DNA of 64,000 nucleotides from JAGHEK01 sp044426235 (GCA_044426235.1 JAWXUS010000002.1:1-64000); one strand, 5' to 3'. Positions 44,595 to 52,067 are shown, numbered from the stretch's first letter. Program-made: numbers and translations. The notes: generated from the letters alone by a model not told the origin.

Positions 44595-45593
44595 ATGATA
44601 ATTCACAAATGTATTATACACGTTTTAGATAAAAATAATGATTTTCCAATACTAAACGATTTTGAATCGAAGATGAATGGGGAAGTGGATAGATTTTTAC
44701 AAAAAAGCATAAAGAAAGTTTTAAATGATGATGATTTAAGGGTAGCAAGGTTTAAGGATTATAAAGAAAATAGAGTCAGAAATTTATGTGAACAAATGAT
44801 TAACTTTGAAGATACTTTTGTTGAAAATTCAAAGGAAATTGCATCATATTTATTTGAAATTATGAAGATAAATGAAAGTTTAGATTCTTGCGATTTAGCA
44901 ATTTGCTCTTATTCTGATGGAGAAGAAACTAATATAGGTATAATAAAACTTAATTATAAAAAATTATTTACGCACTCAATAGAATTTATTGATGACAAGT
45001 TTAATATACAAATGGTACCGAATAATATTGGAATACAAGAAAATGCAAAAATAAAGAAATGTGCAATAATTTCTAATGGTTCAATAAATGATGAATTCCA
45101 TTTGACAGTTTTAGATAAAGTAACTGAAAATAAAGATGATGAAAGTAAATTTATTGAAAGTTTCTTAGAATGTGAAAGAATAAGTGATGATAATTATAAA
45201 ACAAAGGTATTTAAAAGAACTACTGAGGCTTGGGTAAATAATACTTTAGGTGAAGATATGAAAAAAGCCGAAGAAGTAAAAAGAATGCTACATTTCACTT
45301 TAAAAGAAAAAGAAGATTTAAGTCCTGAAAAGTTTATGAACTCAGTTTTAGAGGAAGAAAAATTAAAAGATAGTTTTAAAGAAGTAATACTTAACAAAGG
45401 AATTGAGAATGAATTTATTATAGATAAAAAATGGGTAAATAAAACTTTGAAGAAAAGAAGTATAAAAACTGATAATGGTTTTGAGATAAAGTCTGATTTA
45501 CTTAACTTTGAAGACCCTATGAAATATAGTATTAGAAAAAATGAAAATGGAACTTTTGATATAGTAATTAAAAATATTTCATTTGTACAATAA
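44595..45593 (+). CDS. Nucleoid-associated protein, NdpA/YejK-like
   Basis: This 332-aa soluble protein matches the 37-kDa nucleoid-associated protein (NA37) pattern: IIHKCIIHVLDKNNDFPILN at the start, an acidic domain with DDLRVARFKDY, and LAICSYSDGEETNIGIIKLNYKKLFTHSI in the middle. Family members bind DNA or associate with the nucleoid, but the mechanism is poorly known. It is translationally close to the pseudouridine synthase and ends at a terminator. It has no signal or membrane segment. Confidence 0.8.
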   Translation: MIIHKCIIHVLDKNNDFPILNDFESKMNGEVDRFLQKSIKKVLNDDDLRVARFKDYKENRVRNLCEQMINFEDTFVENSKEIASYLFEIMKINESLDSCDLAICSYSDGEETNIGIIKLNYKKLFTHSIEFIDDKFNIQMVPNNIGIQENAKIKKCAIISNGSINDEFHLTVLDKVTENKDDESKFIESFLECERISDDNYKTKVFKRTTEAWVNNTLGEDMKKAEEVKRMLHFTLKEKEDLSPEKFMNSVLEEEKLKDSFKEVILNKGIENEFIIDKKWVNKTLKKRSIKTDNGFEIKSDLLNFEDPMKYSIRKNENGTFDIVIKNISFVQ

Positions 45594-45595
45594 AA

Positions 45596-45624
45596 AAATT
45601 AGGAGTTTAATAAACTCCTAATTT
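45596..45624. terminator. Bidirectional terminator between NdpA-like gene and acpP
   Basis: AAATTAGGAGTTTA (45596-45609) pairs with TAAACTCCTAATTT (45611-45624) as a long perfect arm pair. A-rich and T-rich flanks allow use from both sides. Confidence 0.85.
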
Positions 45625-45627
45625 GAA

Positions 45628-45858
45628 TTACTTAGTACTTTCTATGTACTTACATATATCTGAAACCGTTTTAAAGTTTTGAGCTTCTTCATCAGGTATT
45701 TCTATACCGAATTCATCTTCAAGTGCCATAACAACTTCAACTGCATCTAAAGAATCAGCTTCTAAGTCTTCAGCTAAGCTAGTTTCAAGCGTTATAGATT
45801 CAATTTCATCTTCTCTTCCAAGTTGTTCTGCGATTAAATTTCTAACCTTTTCAAACAT
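45628..45858 (-). CDS. acpP: Acyl carrier protein
   Basis: This 76-aa acidic protein has the four-helix ACP pattern and the DSLD motif with phosphopantetheine attachment at Ser36 (LEADSLDAVEVVMALEDEF). AAAGGAGG precedes the ATG on the minus strand. It carries growing fatty-acyl chains. No fab genes adjoin it, so it stands as a single gene converging on the NdpA-like gene. Confidence 0.96.
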   Translation of the reverse strand: MFEKVRNLIAEQLGREDEIESITLETSLAEDLEADSLDAVEVVMALEDEFGIEIPDEEAQNFKTVSDICKYIESTK

Positions 45859-45997
45859 TTTGAAATCCTCCTTTTACAATATTTAGTATAGTGTAATACA
45901 ATATAGAAAAAATTTCAATATAAATATTAATAAAAAGTAATAAAAAATATCTTGTTGAATAAGTTTTTAATATAACATTTTTACAAAGGAGAAACTT

Positions 45998-46426
45998 ATG
46001 AAATACATAACAATTTTTTTATCAATAATATCAGTACTTGGAATTACACTTTTAAATCTTTACTATAATTCTCTTTGCCTTGATATTAAGATGATTGAAA
46101 AACATATTAAAGAAACAAATTTTATAGCTTTAGAAATTGTTAAAGATGAAACTAATTTAGTAGAAAATAAAGATAATTATTTAAAAAGGTTATCTAACAT
46201 TAAACAGGGATTAGAAAATTCCAAAACATCGATTTTAACCAAAGAATATATAGACTTAAAAATAAAATCAATCAAGAACTTACAAATATGTATAGAAGAA
46301 AATAACAAACAGTATTTTAATATGTTTGATGAATATAATAGATTATCAGAAGAAAACTTACAAAACTTACTTCAAAGAAATATATTTGATGTAACTAAAG
46401 TACCTAAAAACTTATATAACTTATAA
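45998..46426 (+). CDS. Single-helix membrane protein of unknown function
   Basis: This 142-aa protein has an N-terminal hydrophobic helix or uncleaved signal (residues ~3-24, ITIFLSIISVLGITLLNLYY). A Lys/Glu/Asn-rich helical region with coiled-coil character follows, and no known domain. ACAAAGGAG precedes the ATG. The next small membrane gene starts 23 bp after its stop, which suggests they are co-transcribed. It may be a sporulation-associated protein given the neighbours, but nothing in it proves this. Confidence 0.65.
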   Translation: MKYITIFLSIISVLGITLLNLYYNSLCLDIKMIEKHIKETNFIALEIVKDETNLVENKDNYLKRLSNIKQGLENSKTSILTKEYIDLKIKSIKNLQICIEENNKQYFNMFDEYNRLSEENLQNLLQRNIFDVTKVPKNLYNL

Positions 46427-46449
46427 TAAAAATCTTGGGGGGATTTTAG

Positions 46450-46644
46450 GTGGCAAAACTTGAGAGCTTGATATCTAATTTTATTGATAAAGAAGATTTA
46501 TTTGGTGGTAGAACACTTGTAATACTTGCTATTATATTTTTGATTTTGTGTACGGATATATTAGATAATATTATTGATGATGATAATTATTGGGTGTGGG
46601 GAATACTTATAATTTTATTAATATTTAATTTTAATGAAGAATAA
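46450..46644 (+). CDS. Small two-helix membrane protein (family member 1)
   Basis: This 64-aa protein starts at GTG 46450 with GGGGGGAT upstream. It has two hydrophobic stretches (GGRTLVILAIIFLILC and WVWGILIILLIF) separated by an acidic linker (DILDNIIDDDN) and ends in NEE. The pattern of short N-terminus, hydrophobic, acidic, hydrophobic, acidic tail recurs in the next three genes, so these are paralogues. The protein probably forms a helical hairpin in a membrane. No known domain is recognised. Confidence 0.72.
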   Translation: MAKLESLISNFIDKEDLFGGRTLVILAIIFLILCTDILDNIIDDDNYWVWGILIILLIFNFNEE

Positions 46645-46677
46645 ACTTCTTTTTTTGACAATTTTTTTTAATATGTA

Positions 46678-46704
46678 ACTTTAAATTATTAAAAACATAT
46701 TATA
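46678..46704 (+). promoter_or_regulatory. SigK-type promoter for small membrane gene 2
   Basis: AC (46678-46679), a 16-bp spacer and CATATTATA (46696-46704, CATA-N3-TA) fit the mother-cell SigE/SigK consensus AC-N16/17-CATA-N3-TA. Confidence 0.55.
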
Positions 46705-46732
46705 TTAAAAGACAAAAAAAGGAGGGAAACAA

Positions 46733-46915
46733 ATGGAATTACTAAGAAAGCACCACGATTTTTTTGAAGATTATGGCTTAATTATAGTACTTGCAATAGC
46801 AGCTATATTTTTACTTGGGGATTTTTGTTTAGAAGACTTATTTTGTGATGACTCAGCAATAATATGGGTTGTTTTAATAGTTTTACTTTTAACTTGTTTT
46901 GATTTTGATTTTTAA
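46733..46915 (+). CDS. Small two-helix membrane protein (family member 2)
   Basis: This 60-aa protein has hydrophobic segments IIVLAIAAIFLLG and IIWVVLIVLLLTC around an acidic, Cys-containing linker (FCLEDLFCDDSA), and an acidic Phe-Asp tail. AAAAGGAGGG precedes the ATG. It carries its own SigK-like promoter (46678-46704) and terminator (46923-46945), so it can be expressed alone, probably late in sporulation in the mother cell. The function is unknown. Confidence 0.72.
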   Translation: MELLRKHHDFFEDYGLIIVLAIAAIFLLGDFCLEDLFCDDSAIIWVVLIVLLLTCFDFDF

Positions 46916-46922
46916 TTACAGG

Positions 46923-46945
46923 GGATTCTTTTGAATCCTTTTTTT
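46923..46945 (+). terminator. Terminator of small membrane gene 2
   Basis: GGATTC (46923-46928), loop TTTT, GAATCC (46933-46938), then seven Ts. Confidence 0.82.
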
Positions 46946-46971
46946 ATTTGTATAATTTTAAAAAAATATTA

Positions 46972-46998
46972 ACACTTTATATAAATTTACATATAGTA
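46972..46998 (+). promoter_or_regulatory. SigK-type promoter for small membrane gene 3
   Basis: AC (46972-46973), 16 bp, then CATATAGTA (46990-46998, CATA-N3-TA). Confidence 0.58.
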
Positions 46999-47045
46999 AA
47001 TTATGAAATTAAAAAGCTATAAATAATTAAATGGAGGTTAATATT

Positions 47046-47243
47046 ATGGAAAATCAATTATCAAGATTATTTAGAGATTGTGGATGTTTTGAAGGAGGAG
47101 CTTGGTGGATAATAGTTTTATTCTTCTTATTCTTAATATTCCAAGATAGCTGGAGTGAAATATGCATAAGCGACTGGATTCCATTCTTAATATTATTATT
47201 AATAGTATGTGATTGTGGATTAGATGGAAGAGGAAGATGCTAA
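47046..47243 (+). CDS. Small Cys-containing two-helix membrane protein (family member 3)
   Basis: This 65-aa protein starts at ATG 47046; TGGAGG lies just upstream and the frame opens 5 codons earlier without a better site. It has the segment CGCFEGGAWWIIVLFFLFLI, an acidic linker with Cys, then DWIPFLILLLIVCDCG and an Arg/Gly tail. It shares most of its residues with member 4 downstream and is a recent tandem duplicate. Cys residues flank both hydrophobic segments and could cross-link or bind metal. A spore-coat or exosporium role is inferred from its SigK-like promoter. Confidence 0.75.
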   Translation: MENQLSRLFRDCGCFEGGAWWIIVLFFLFLIFQDSWSEICISDWIPFLILLLIVCDCGLDGRGRC

Positions 47244-47267
47244 TTAAATAAATTTAATAAATGTATA

Positions 47268-47295
47268 ACCAAATTTAGGTTATTTGCATAATATA
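47268..47295 (+). promoter_or_regulatory. SigK-type promoter for small membrane gene 4
   Basis: AC (47268-47269), 17 bp, then CATAATATA (47287-47295, CATA-N3-TA). Confidence 0.52.
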
Positions 47296-47367
47296 AAGTA
47301 TGATATAGCTTAAAAATATCATATAGGGGTTTATAAAATAAAATTTAAAATTTAGGAGGAATATCAA

Positions 47368-47547
47368 ATGTTAGATAGATTCTTTGGAAATGACGGATGT
47401 TTTGGTGGAGGAGCTTGGTGGATAATAATATTATTCTTCCTATTCTTAGCGTGTGGAGATACTTGGGCTGAAATAGATACTTGTTCTTGGATACCATTTT
47501 TAATACTATTATTAATAGTATGTTCTTGTGGAGATGAAGATTGCTAG
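47368..47547 (+). CDS. Small Cys-containing two-helix membrane protein, 59 aa (family member 4)
   Basis: Translation from ATG 47368 to TAG 47547 gives MLDRFFGNDGCFGGGAWWII, then a hydrophobic stretch, an acidic linker with Cys, and WIPFLILLLIVCSCGDEDC. The gene has a strong TTTAGGAGGA ribosome site and a perfect downstream terminator. At 59 codons it is below common length cut-offs and easily missed. It is a tandem duplicate of the gene at 47046: nearly the whole GGAWWII...WIPFLILLLIVC core is shared, at DNA level too. Confidence 0.78.
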   Translation: MLDRFFGNDGCFGGGAWWIIILFFLFLACGDTWAEIDTCSWIPFLILLLIVCSCGDEDC

Positions 47548-47556
47548 TGAAAATTT

Positions 47557-47583
47557 AGACTACCTTTTGGTAGTCTTTTTTTT
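47557..47583 (+). terminator. Terminator of small membrane gene 4
   Basis: AGACTACC (47557-47564), loop TTTT, GGTAGTCT (47569-47576), followed by Ts to 47583. Confidence 0.88.
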
Positions 47584-47585
47584 GT

Positions 47586-47636
47586 TTGACAACAAACTAA
47601 TTCTTTTGTATTATTAGTTTGATAAGAAACTAATAA
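47586..47636 (+). promoter_or_regulatory. Promoter and operator of the fumarate-reductase-like gene
   Basis: TTGACA (47586-47591) and TATTAT (47609-47614) are separated by 17 bp. A perfect 10-bp inverted repeat, TTATTAGTTT (47611-47620) and AAACTAATAA (47627-47636), covers the -10 and the start. A third half-site AAACTAAT lies at 47594-47601 in the spacer. Such spacing suits a dimeric repressor of MarR or similar type; the cognate regulator is not identified. Confidence 0.72.
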
Positions 47637-47650
47637 TATTTGGAGGGTAT

Positions 47651-49360
47651 ATGATTTTAAAAGATGGAATTTATGAAGGAATTGCTAAGGGGTATGGTGG
47701 AGAAATTAAATTAGAGATAAAAATATATAATTCAAAAATAGAAAATATTGAGATAATAAGCCATATGGAAACTAAAATAATATCTGATCCTGCGTTTAAG
47801 TATGTACCAGAAAATATAGTAAAAGCAAATTCTATTTGTGTACCAAATATTTCTGGATGTTCAATTACTTCAAGAGCATTAAAAGAGGCAGTAAAAGATG
47901 CTTTAATAAAAAGTGGGGCAGATAAAAGTTTACTAGAGCAATTAATAATTGAATCTGAAACTCTAGATAAAATTTCATCAAATAATAGAATTAGGTTAAA
48001 AGATAATGAAAAAACTGATGTTATAGTAGTTGGGAGTGGTGGAGCAGGACTTAGTGCAGCTATATCTTCAGCAAGCTTTGGTAAAAAGGTTATAGTAGTT
48101 GAGAAGATGAATAAATTAGGTGGAAATACTTTAGTTTCAATGGGTGGAGTTAACGTTCCAAAAAATGATGCACAAATTAAAAAAGGAATAGATGATAATA
48201 AAGAAGATTTTTATGAAGATATAATAATTGGTGGAGATAATGAAAGTAATAAAGAACAAGCTAAAATACTTTGTGAAAATGCATATGATACATATAGATG
48301 GTTGCAAGATTATGTTGGAGTAAAATTTAAAGATTCACTTATTCATTTTGGAGGGCATAGGGTTTCAAGAGCTGCAGTTTTTGAAGGAAAATATGCTATA
48401 GAACTTATAACTAAATTAAGAGAAAAGGCTATTAAACTTGGAGTTAAAATAGTTAGTGGGGTTGATTGTAGGGAGCTTATAGTAGAAAATGATAGAGTTT
48501 GTGGTATAAAAGTATTGGCTAATGGCGATACTTTAGAGATACTTTCAAATTATGGAGTAATACTTGCAACAGGTGGATTTAGTGGAAATGTTGATATGAG
48601 AAAGAAATATGATAGCAGTTTAGATGAAAGATATAAGACTACTAATGTAAGTGGAGTAAGTGGAGATGGTCACATTATGTGTGAGAAGGTCGATGCTAAA
48701 TTTGTTCATATGAATTATATTCAATCATTCCCAATAGCAAATCCAAACACAGGAGAATTATCTCACGTTGGAGGATCAAGATTTGATGGAGCAGTTTTAG
48801 TTAATAAAAAAGGGAATAGATTCGTTGAAGAACTTGAAAGACGTGATGTTGTGTCTGAAGCTATACTTAATCAAGATACTTCTTATTTAATTTGGGGAAA
48901 TGAAGTTGAAAGTATTAATTTTGGAGTTAAAGAAAATTTATCTGAAGTTAATAGACTTAAAAAAGACGATTTATTTATAGAAGTTAATTCTTTAGAAGAA
49001 GGAGCAAAATATTTCGGAATAGATGAAGGAAATTTAATAAAATCTATTGATAGATATAATAAATTTGTTGAGAATAAAAAAGATGAAGATTTTAATAGAC
49101 GTGGAAATTTAGTTAAAATAGAAAAAGCACCATTTTATTTCCAAGTAGTAGCACCGGCCGTTCATCATACTATGGGTGGAGTTGTGATTAACGATAAAAA
49201 TGAAGTACAAAATAATAACAATGAAAGTATTAAAGGACTTTTTGCTGCTGGTGAAATAGTTGGTGGAACTCACGGAACTAATAGACTTGGTGGAAATGCA
49301 ATAACAGAAATTTTAGTATTTGGTAAAAGAGCAGGAGAAAATATAGGAAGATGCGATTAA
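47651..49360 (+). CDS. FMN-binding, FAD-dependent fumarate-reductase-like flavoprotein
   Basis: This 569-aa protein has an N-terminal FMN_bind domain (residues ~1-90). Its covalent-flavin motif reads SGCSITS (68-74), where SGA[T/S]xTS is usual, so Ser71 is the probable ApbE flavinylation site. From G128 (VVGSGGAGLSAAI) follows a flavocytochrome-c/urocanate-reductase-type FAD domain, with HHTMGGVVI and GTHGTNRLGGNAITEIL near the C-terminus. Members reduce fumarate, urocanate, cinnamates or similar enoates. No signal peptide or haem motif is present, so the enzyme is probably cytoplasmic. A LacI regulator follows. The substrate is unknown. Confidence 0.86.
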   Translation: MILKDGIYEGIAKGYGGEIKLEIKIYNSKIENIEIISHMETKIISDPAFKYVPENIVKANSICVPNISGCSITSRALKEAVKDALIKSGADKSLLEQLIIESETLDKISSNNRIRLKDNEKTDVIVVGSGGAGLSAAISSASFGKKVIVVEKMNKLGGNTLVSMGGVNVPKNDAQIKKGIDDNKEDFYEDIIIGGDNESNKEQAKILCENAYDTYRWLQDYVGVKFKDSLIHFGGHRVSRAAVFEGKYAIELITKLREKAIKLGVKIVSGVDCRELIVENDRVCGIKVLANGDTLEILSNYGVILATGGFSGNVDMRKKYDSSLDERYKTTNVSGVSGDGHIMCEKVDAKFVHMNYIQSFPIANPNTGELSHVGGSRFDGAVLVNKKGNRFVEELERRDVVSEAILNQDTSYLIWGNEVESINFGVKENLSEVNRLKKDDLFIEVNSLEEGAKYFGIDEGNLIKSIDRYNKFVENKKDEDFNRRGNLVKIEKAPFYFQVVAPAVHHTMGGVVINDKNEVQNNNNESIKGLFAAGEIVGGTHGTNRLGGNAITEILVFGKRAGENIGRCD

Positions 49361-49374
49361 TTCGCATCTTTTTT
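49348..49374 (+). terminator. Terminator of the flavoprotein gene
   Basis: AGATGCGA (49349-49356), loop TTAAT, TCGCATCT (49362-49369), then Ts to 49374. The stem overlaps the stop codon. Confidence 0.85.
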
Positions 49375-49448
49375 GCTTATTTTGTTGATTTAGTGTTAAA
49401 ATATAGTATATAATAAAAAATTACAATGTAGTAATTAGGAGGTATACT

Positions 49449-50462
49449 TTGAGAAGACCAATAACTATAAAGGACGTAGCAAAAAAAGCAGACGTTTCTA
49501 TATCGACAGTATCTAGAGTAATAAATAATTCAAAACCGGTTACAGATCAAGTAAAACAAAGAGTACTTGATGTTATAGATGAAACAGGATATATTCCAAA
49601 TCCACTAGCAAGAAGTTTAGTAACGAAAAAAAGTCAATTAATTGGAGTTATAGTTCCTGAAATTTCTGATTATTTAGTTAATGAAATGTTAAATGGAATT
49701 GAAGAAGTTGCAAAAATGTATGATTATGAAATACTTCTTGCAAATACTTATTCAGATAAAGAACAAGAGCTTAAATGTATAAATTTACTTCGTGCAAAAC
49801 AAGTTGAAGGAATTGTTATGATAAGTAATGATCTTCAAGAAGAACATGTTGAATATATAAAAAAATGTTCTATACCAGTAACTTATATGAGTAAAAATGC
49901 AAATGATTTCGATATATATACTGTAAGTGTTGATAATGAAATGGCAAGTTATGATATGACTAACTATTTGATTGATTTAAACCACAAAAAAATAGCACTT
50001 CTTCTTAATAATAATGAAAAAAGTGTTCTTGAAACAGAAAGAATCAATGGATATAAAAAAGCGTTAAATGAAAGAAATATAGATTTTGATGAAAATTTAA
50101 TATTTATGTCTGGTCAAAATTATGAAAATGGATATGATACAGTAAAAAGACTTATAGAAGATAAAGTAGAAATAGATTCGATATTTGCAACTAGCGATGA
50201 GATTGCGATAGGTGCAATAAATGCATCAATAGATATGGGGATGAATGTGCCGGAGGATATTTCAGTTGTTGGATTTGATGATGTTAAGATGTCTAGAATA
50301 TATAGACCAAAATTAACTACTGTGCATCAACCACTTTATGATATTGGAGCAGTTGCAATTAGAATGGTTATAAAATTAATAGATGTAAATAGACTAGATG
50401 AGAAAAAAGTTAATTTACCTCATAGAATAATCGAGAGAGAAAGTGCTATAAAAAGAAAATAA
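49449..50462 (+). CDS. LacI-family transcriptional regulator
   Basis: This 337-aa protein starts at TTG 49449 with TAGGAGGT 6 bases upstream. The N-terminal HTH and hinge are classic (ITIKDVAKKADVSISTVSRV through NPLARSLVTKKS). A two-lobed periplasmic-binding-like sensor follows, with IGVIVPEISDY, VVGFDDVKMSRIYRPKLTTVHQP and the C-terminal IERESAIKRK. It resembles CcpA/RbsR-type regulators; without a sugar operon next to it the effector is unknown. The preceding flavoprotein has a terminator, so it is transcribed separately. Confidence 0.93.
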   Translation: MRRPITIKDVAKKADVSISTVSRVINNSKPVTDQVKQRVLDVIDETGYIPNPLARSLVTKKSQLIGVIVPEISDYLVNEMLNGIEEVAKMYDYEILLANTYSDKEQELKCINLLRAKQVEGIVMISNDLQEEHVEYIKKCSIPVTYMSKNANDFDIYTVSVDNEMASYDMTNYLIDLNHKKIALLLNNNEKSVLETERINGYKKALNERNIDFDENLIFMSGQNYENGYDTVKRLIEDKVEIDSIFATSDEIAIGAINASIDMGMNVPEDISVVGFDDVKMSRIYRPKLTTVHQPLYDIGAVAIRMVIKLIDVNRLDEKKVNLPHRIIERESAIKRK

Positions 50463-50483
50463 GGGGATAACCCCTTATTTTTT
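50457..50483. terminator. Bidirectional terminator after the LacI regulator
   Basis: AAATAAGGGG (50457-50466), loop ATAA, CCCCTTATTT (50471-50480), then Ts. The convergent gene ends inside it. Confidence 0.85.
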
Positions 50484-50790
50484 AGTCTTTTTTCTTAACT
50501 TTTTTTACTTTTTTAACTTTTCTTGAATTAAGTTTATCATCAACTTCTGCACTGCTTATTTTGTTCATAACTTCATCAATCTTTTTTTGTTGATCTTCGT
50601 TTAAAAATCCTTTTAATTTTGAAACAATTTCCTCTTTTCCATTTAAGTTTTTACCTATTTTAACAAGTTCACTCATAAGTTCATTTTCAGACTTTCCTTT
50701 GTACTCGTCTGCAATTTTTTCAATCTTATCTTTGTCTATATTCTTGCTTTTTGCAAGTTGTTCTAATTTTTTCTTATCTATATTCTTCAT
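50482..50790 (-). CDS. Small charged helical protein of unknown function
   Basis: This 102-aa soluble protein is almost entirely helical in character, with repeated KIDKxK-type segments (MKNIDKKKLEQLAKSKNIDK) and a Lys/Val-rich basic tail (KVKKVKKVKKKD). No signal peptide and no known domain are visible. A GGGGGGAT-like ribosome site lies before the ATG on the minus strand. It stands divergent to the 259-aa gene at 50957. Confidence 0.65.
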   Translation of the reverse strand: MKNIDKKKLEQLAKSKNIDKDKIEKIADEYKGKSENELMSELVKIGKNLNGKEEIVSKLKGFLNEDQQKKIDEVMNKISSAEVDDKLNSRKVKKVKKVKKKD

Positions 50791-50892
50791 TTAAAATCCC
50801 CCCAAAACTTATAAAAGTAGTAATTTAAAACTATAATATAAAATATTTTACTTTCATAGTATTATATATATGCAAATTAACTAAAAAAAGTA

Positions 50893-50920
50893 ACATTAAT
50901 ATTAAGCAAATCATATTTTA
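50893..50920 (+). promoter_or_regulatory. SigK-type promoter for the 259-aa protein gene
   Basis: AC (50893-50894), 17 bp, then CATATTTTA (50912-50920, CATA-N3-TA). It lies about 36 bp upstream of the start codon. Confidence 0.5.
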
Positions 50921-50956
50921 TATATAGAATGGACTTGTTAAGAAGGGGGTGATAAT

Positions 50957-51736
50957 TTGAATCAACTATTATTAATAATAGGAATGATTGCACTTAATAA
51001 CGGAGATATAGGGCTTGAGAATAAAGATGGAAAGTCTAGAAAAATAAAAGTAAAGAAAAATAAATTATCATTTAATTCAAATGATTTTAATAAGGGAATA
51101 AAAATGTTAGAACTTAGTGATGAAGATTTGGAGCGCGGAGTTGAAGTAATAAATAGAAGTAAAAAGTATATGTCAAAAGAAGAACAAGTTTTTTTAGTTA
51201 AGGTAGAGAGTATTCTTGATTTGGTTAGGGGTATAAAAAGATTTAATGGAGATGCTAGAATTGATGATAGTGAATTTTTTTTGAGAATGGACGATGAAGA
51301 CAAAAAAAATATGATGATAAAAGAAATACTTGAAGTTTTTCCAGATAGAAAAAAAGATTCATTTGGAAAGGCTATTGATATAAAAAAGAAAATAGATTTA
51401 TTTGCAGAACTTTTTTTACCTGATGATTTTGGTGAAGATGGATTTAGTTTAAGTTCTTTAATGAATTTAAATAATTTATCAAGTCTTGGAAATTTGAGTA
51501 TATTAGGAGATTTACTTAGAGATACTTATCCTGAAATTGATGATGAGTATGTTGAGGAGTACGAAGAAACATATGTTGAAGAAGATATAAAAGAAGAATA
51601 TACAAAGCCTAAAAAAAATAAAAAAGGTTTAAAGAGAGTAAAGACTAAAATAAAAAAAGAAGTAGATAAAATAAGTGAAGATGATTTTAAAAATTATATA
51701 AAACAAGATAATGCTTTTTCAAATCAAAATGAATAA
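50957..51736 (+). CDS. Acidic protein of unknown function, possibly sporulation-linked
   Basis: This 259-aa protein starts at TTG 50957 behind AGGGGGTGAT. The first ~17 residues (NQLLLIIGMIALNNG) are mildly hydrophobic and may insert in a membrane. The middle is a predicted helical domain (MLELSDEDLERGVEVINRSK through VFPDRKKDSFGK). A Leu/Ser/Asn-rich stretch and an acidic EEYEETYVEEDIKEEY segment lead to a Lys-rich C-terminus. No domain is recognised. Its SigK-like promoter and position suggest mother-cell expression. Confidence 0.65.
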   Translation: MNQLLLIIGMIALNNGDIGLENKDGKSRKIKVKKNKLSFNSNDFNKGIKMLELSDEDLERGVEVINRSKKYMSKEEQVFLVKVESILDLVRGIKRFNGDARIDDSEFFLRMDDEDKKNMMIKEILEVFPDRKKDSFGKAIDIKKKIDLFAELFLPDDFGEDGFSLSSLMNLNNLSSLGNLSILGDLLRDTYPEIDDEYVEEYEETYVEEDIKEEYTKPKKNKKGLKRVKTKIKKEVDKISEDDFKNYIKQDNAFSNQNE

Positions 51737-51852
51737 AAAATAGATTTTAAGAGATACTATTTATATAAGTAAGGCGAAAAAAAACATTATTTGTTAAAAA
51801 TTGAAATAATAAATATCTTTTAAATTTAAAATAAATGGTGTATAATAGATTT

Positions 51853-52067
51853 ATGTCTAAAGCATTCGATATGTTTGCATAAATTCAACCGACAAAGTTT
51901 GTTCGGGAGGTCAAGTTTTTTCGTGGATGCGACACCTATACAATTTCTTATAGGAACACTGAATCGAGAAACAGACCACCCACCTGGGTATATCTCGGGT
52001 CTGAATTTGTGTAAACTAACGGTGTTTTGGACAAAAAGAGCTATCACTTTTGTGATAGCTCTTTTCT
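51853..52067 (+). ncRNA. Structured non-coding RNA of ~215 nt, possibly raiA-motif
   Basis: TATAAT (51841-51846) is followed by a long folded transcript ending in a strong terminator. The 5' and 3' ends pair: GTCTAAAGC (51855-51863) with GTTTTGGAC (52024-52032), then GTTTGCATAAATTCA (51873-51887) with TGAATTTGTGTAAAC (52002-52016), 15 bp with G-U pairs. Inside are a CCGA/TCGG hairpin (51889-51906), a CCTAT/ATAGG hairpin (51935-51954) and an AGACC...GGTCT arm enclosing ACCC-ACCT-GGGT (51973-52002). The multi-branched plan and length suit the raiA motif better than rod-like 6S RNA. That assignment rests on memory and general structure. Small frames on both strands here (e.g. 51875-52138 plus) have no ribosome site. 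Confidence 0.6.
52034..52065. terminator. Terminator of the ncRNA, also usable by the convergent gene
   Basis: AAAAGAGCTATCAC (52034-52047), loop TTTT, GTGATAGCTCTTTT (52052-52065): a perfect 14-bp stem with T-runs on both strands. Confidence 0.9.

Noticed and set aside
50962..51303. 113-aa minus-strand frame
   Set aside because: It is antisense to the 259-aa gene that has a ribosome site and promoter; Ser/Leu/Phe-rich shadow sequence.
51853..52067. 6S RNA as the first choice for the structured RNA
   Set aside because: 6S is a rod with one central bubble; this transcript has several separate inner hairpins. Not excluded without a covariance search.
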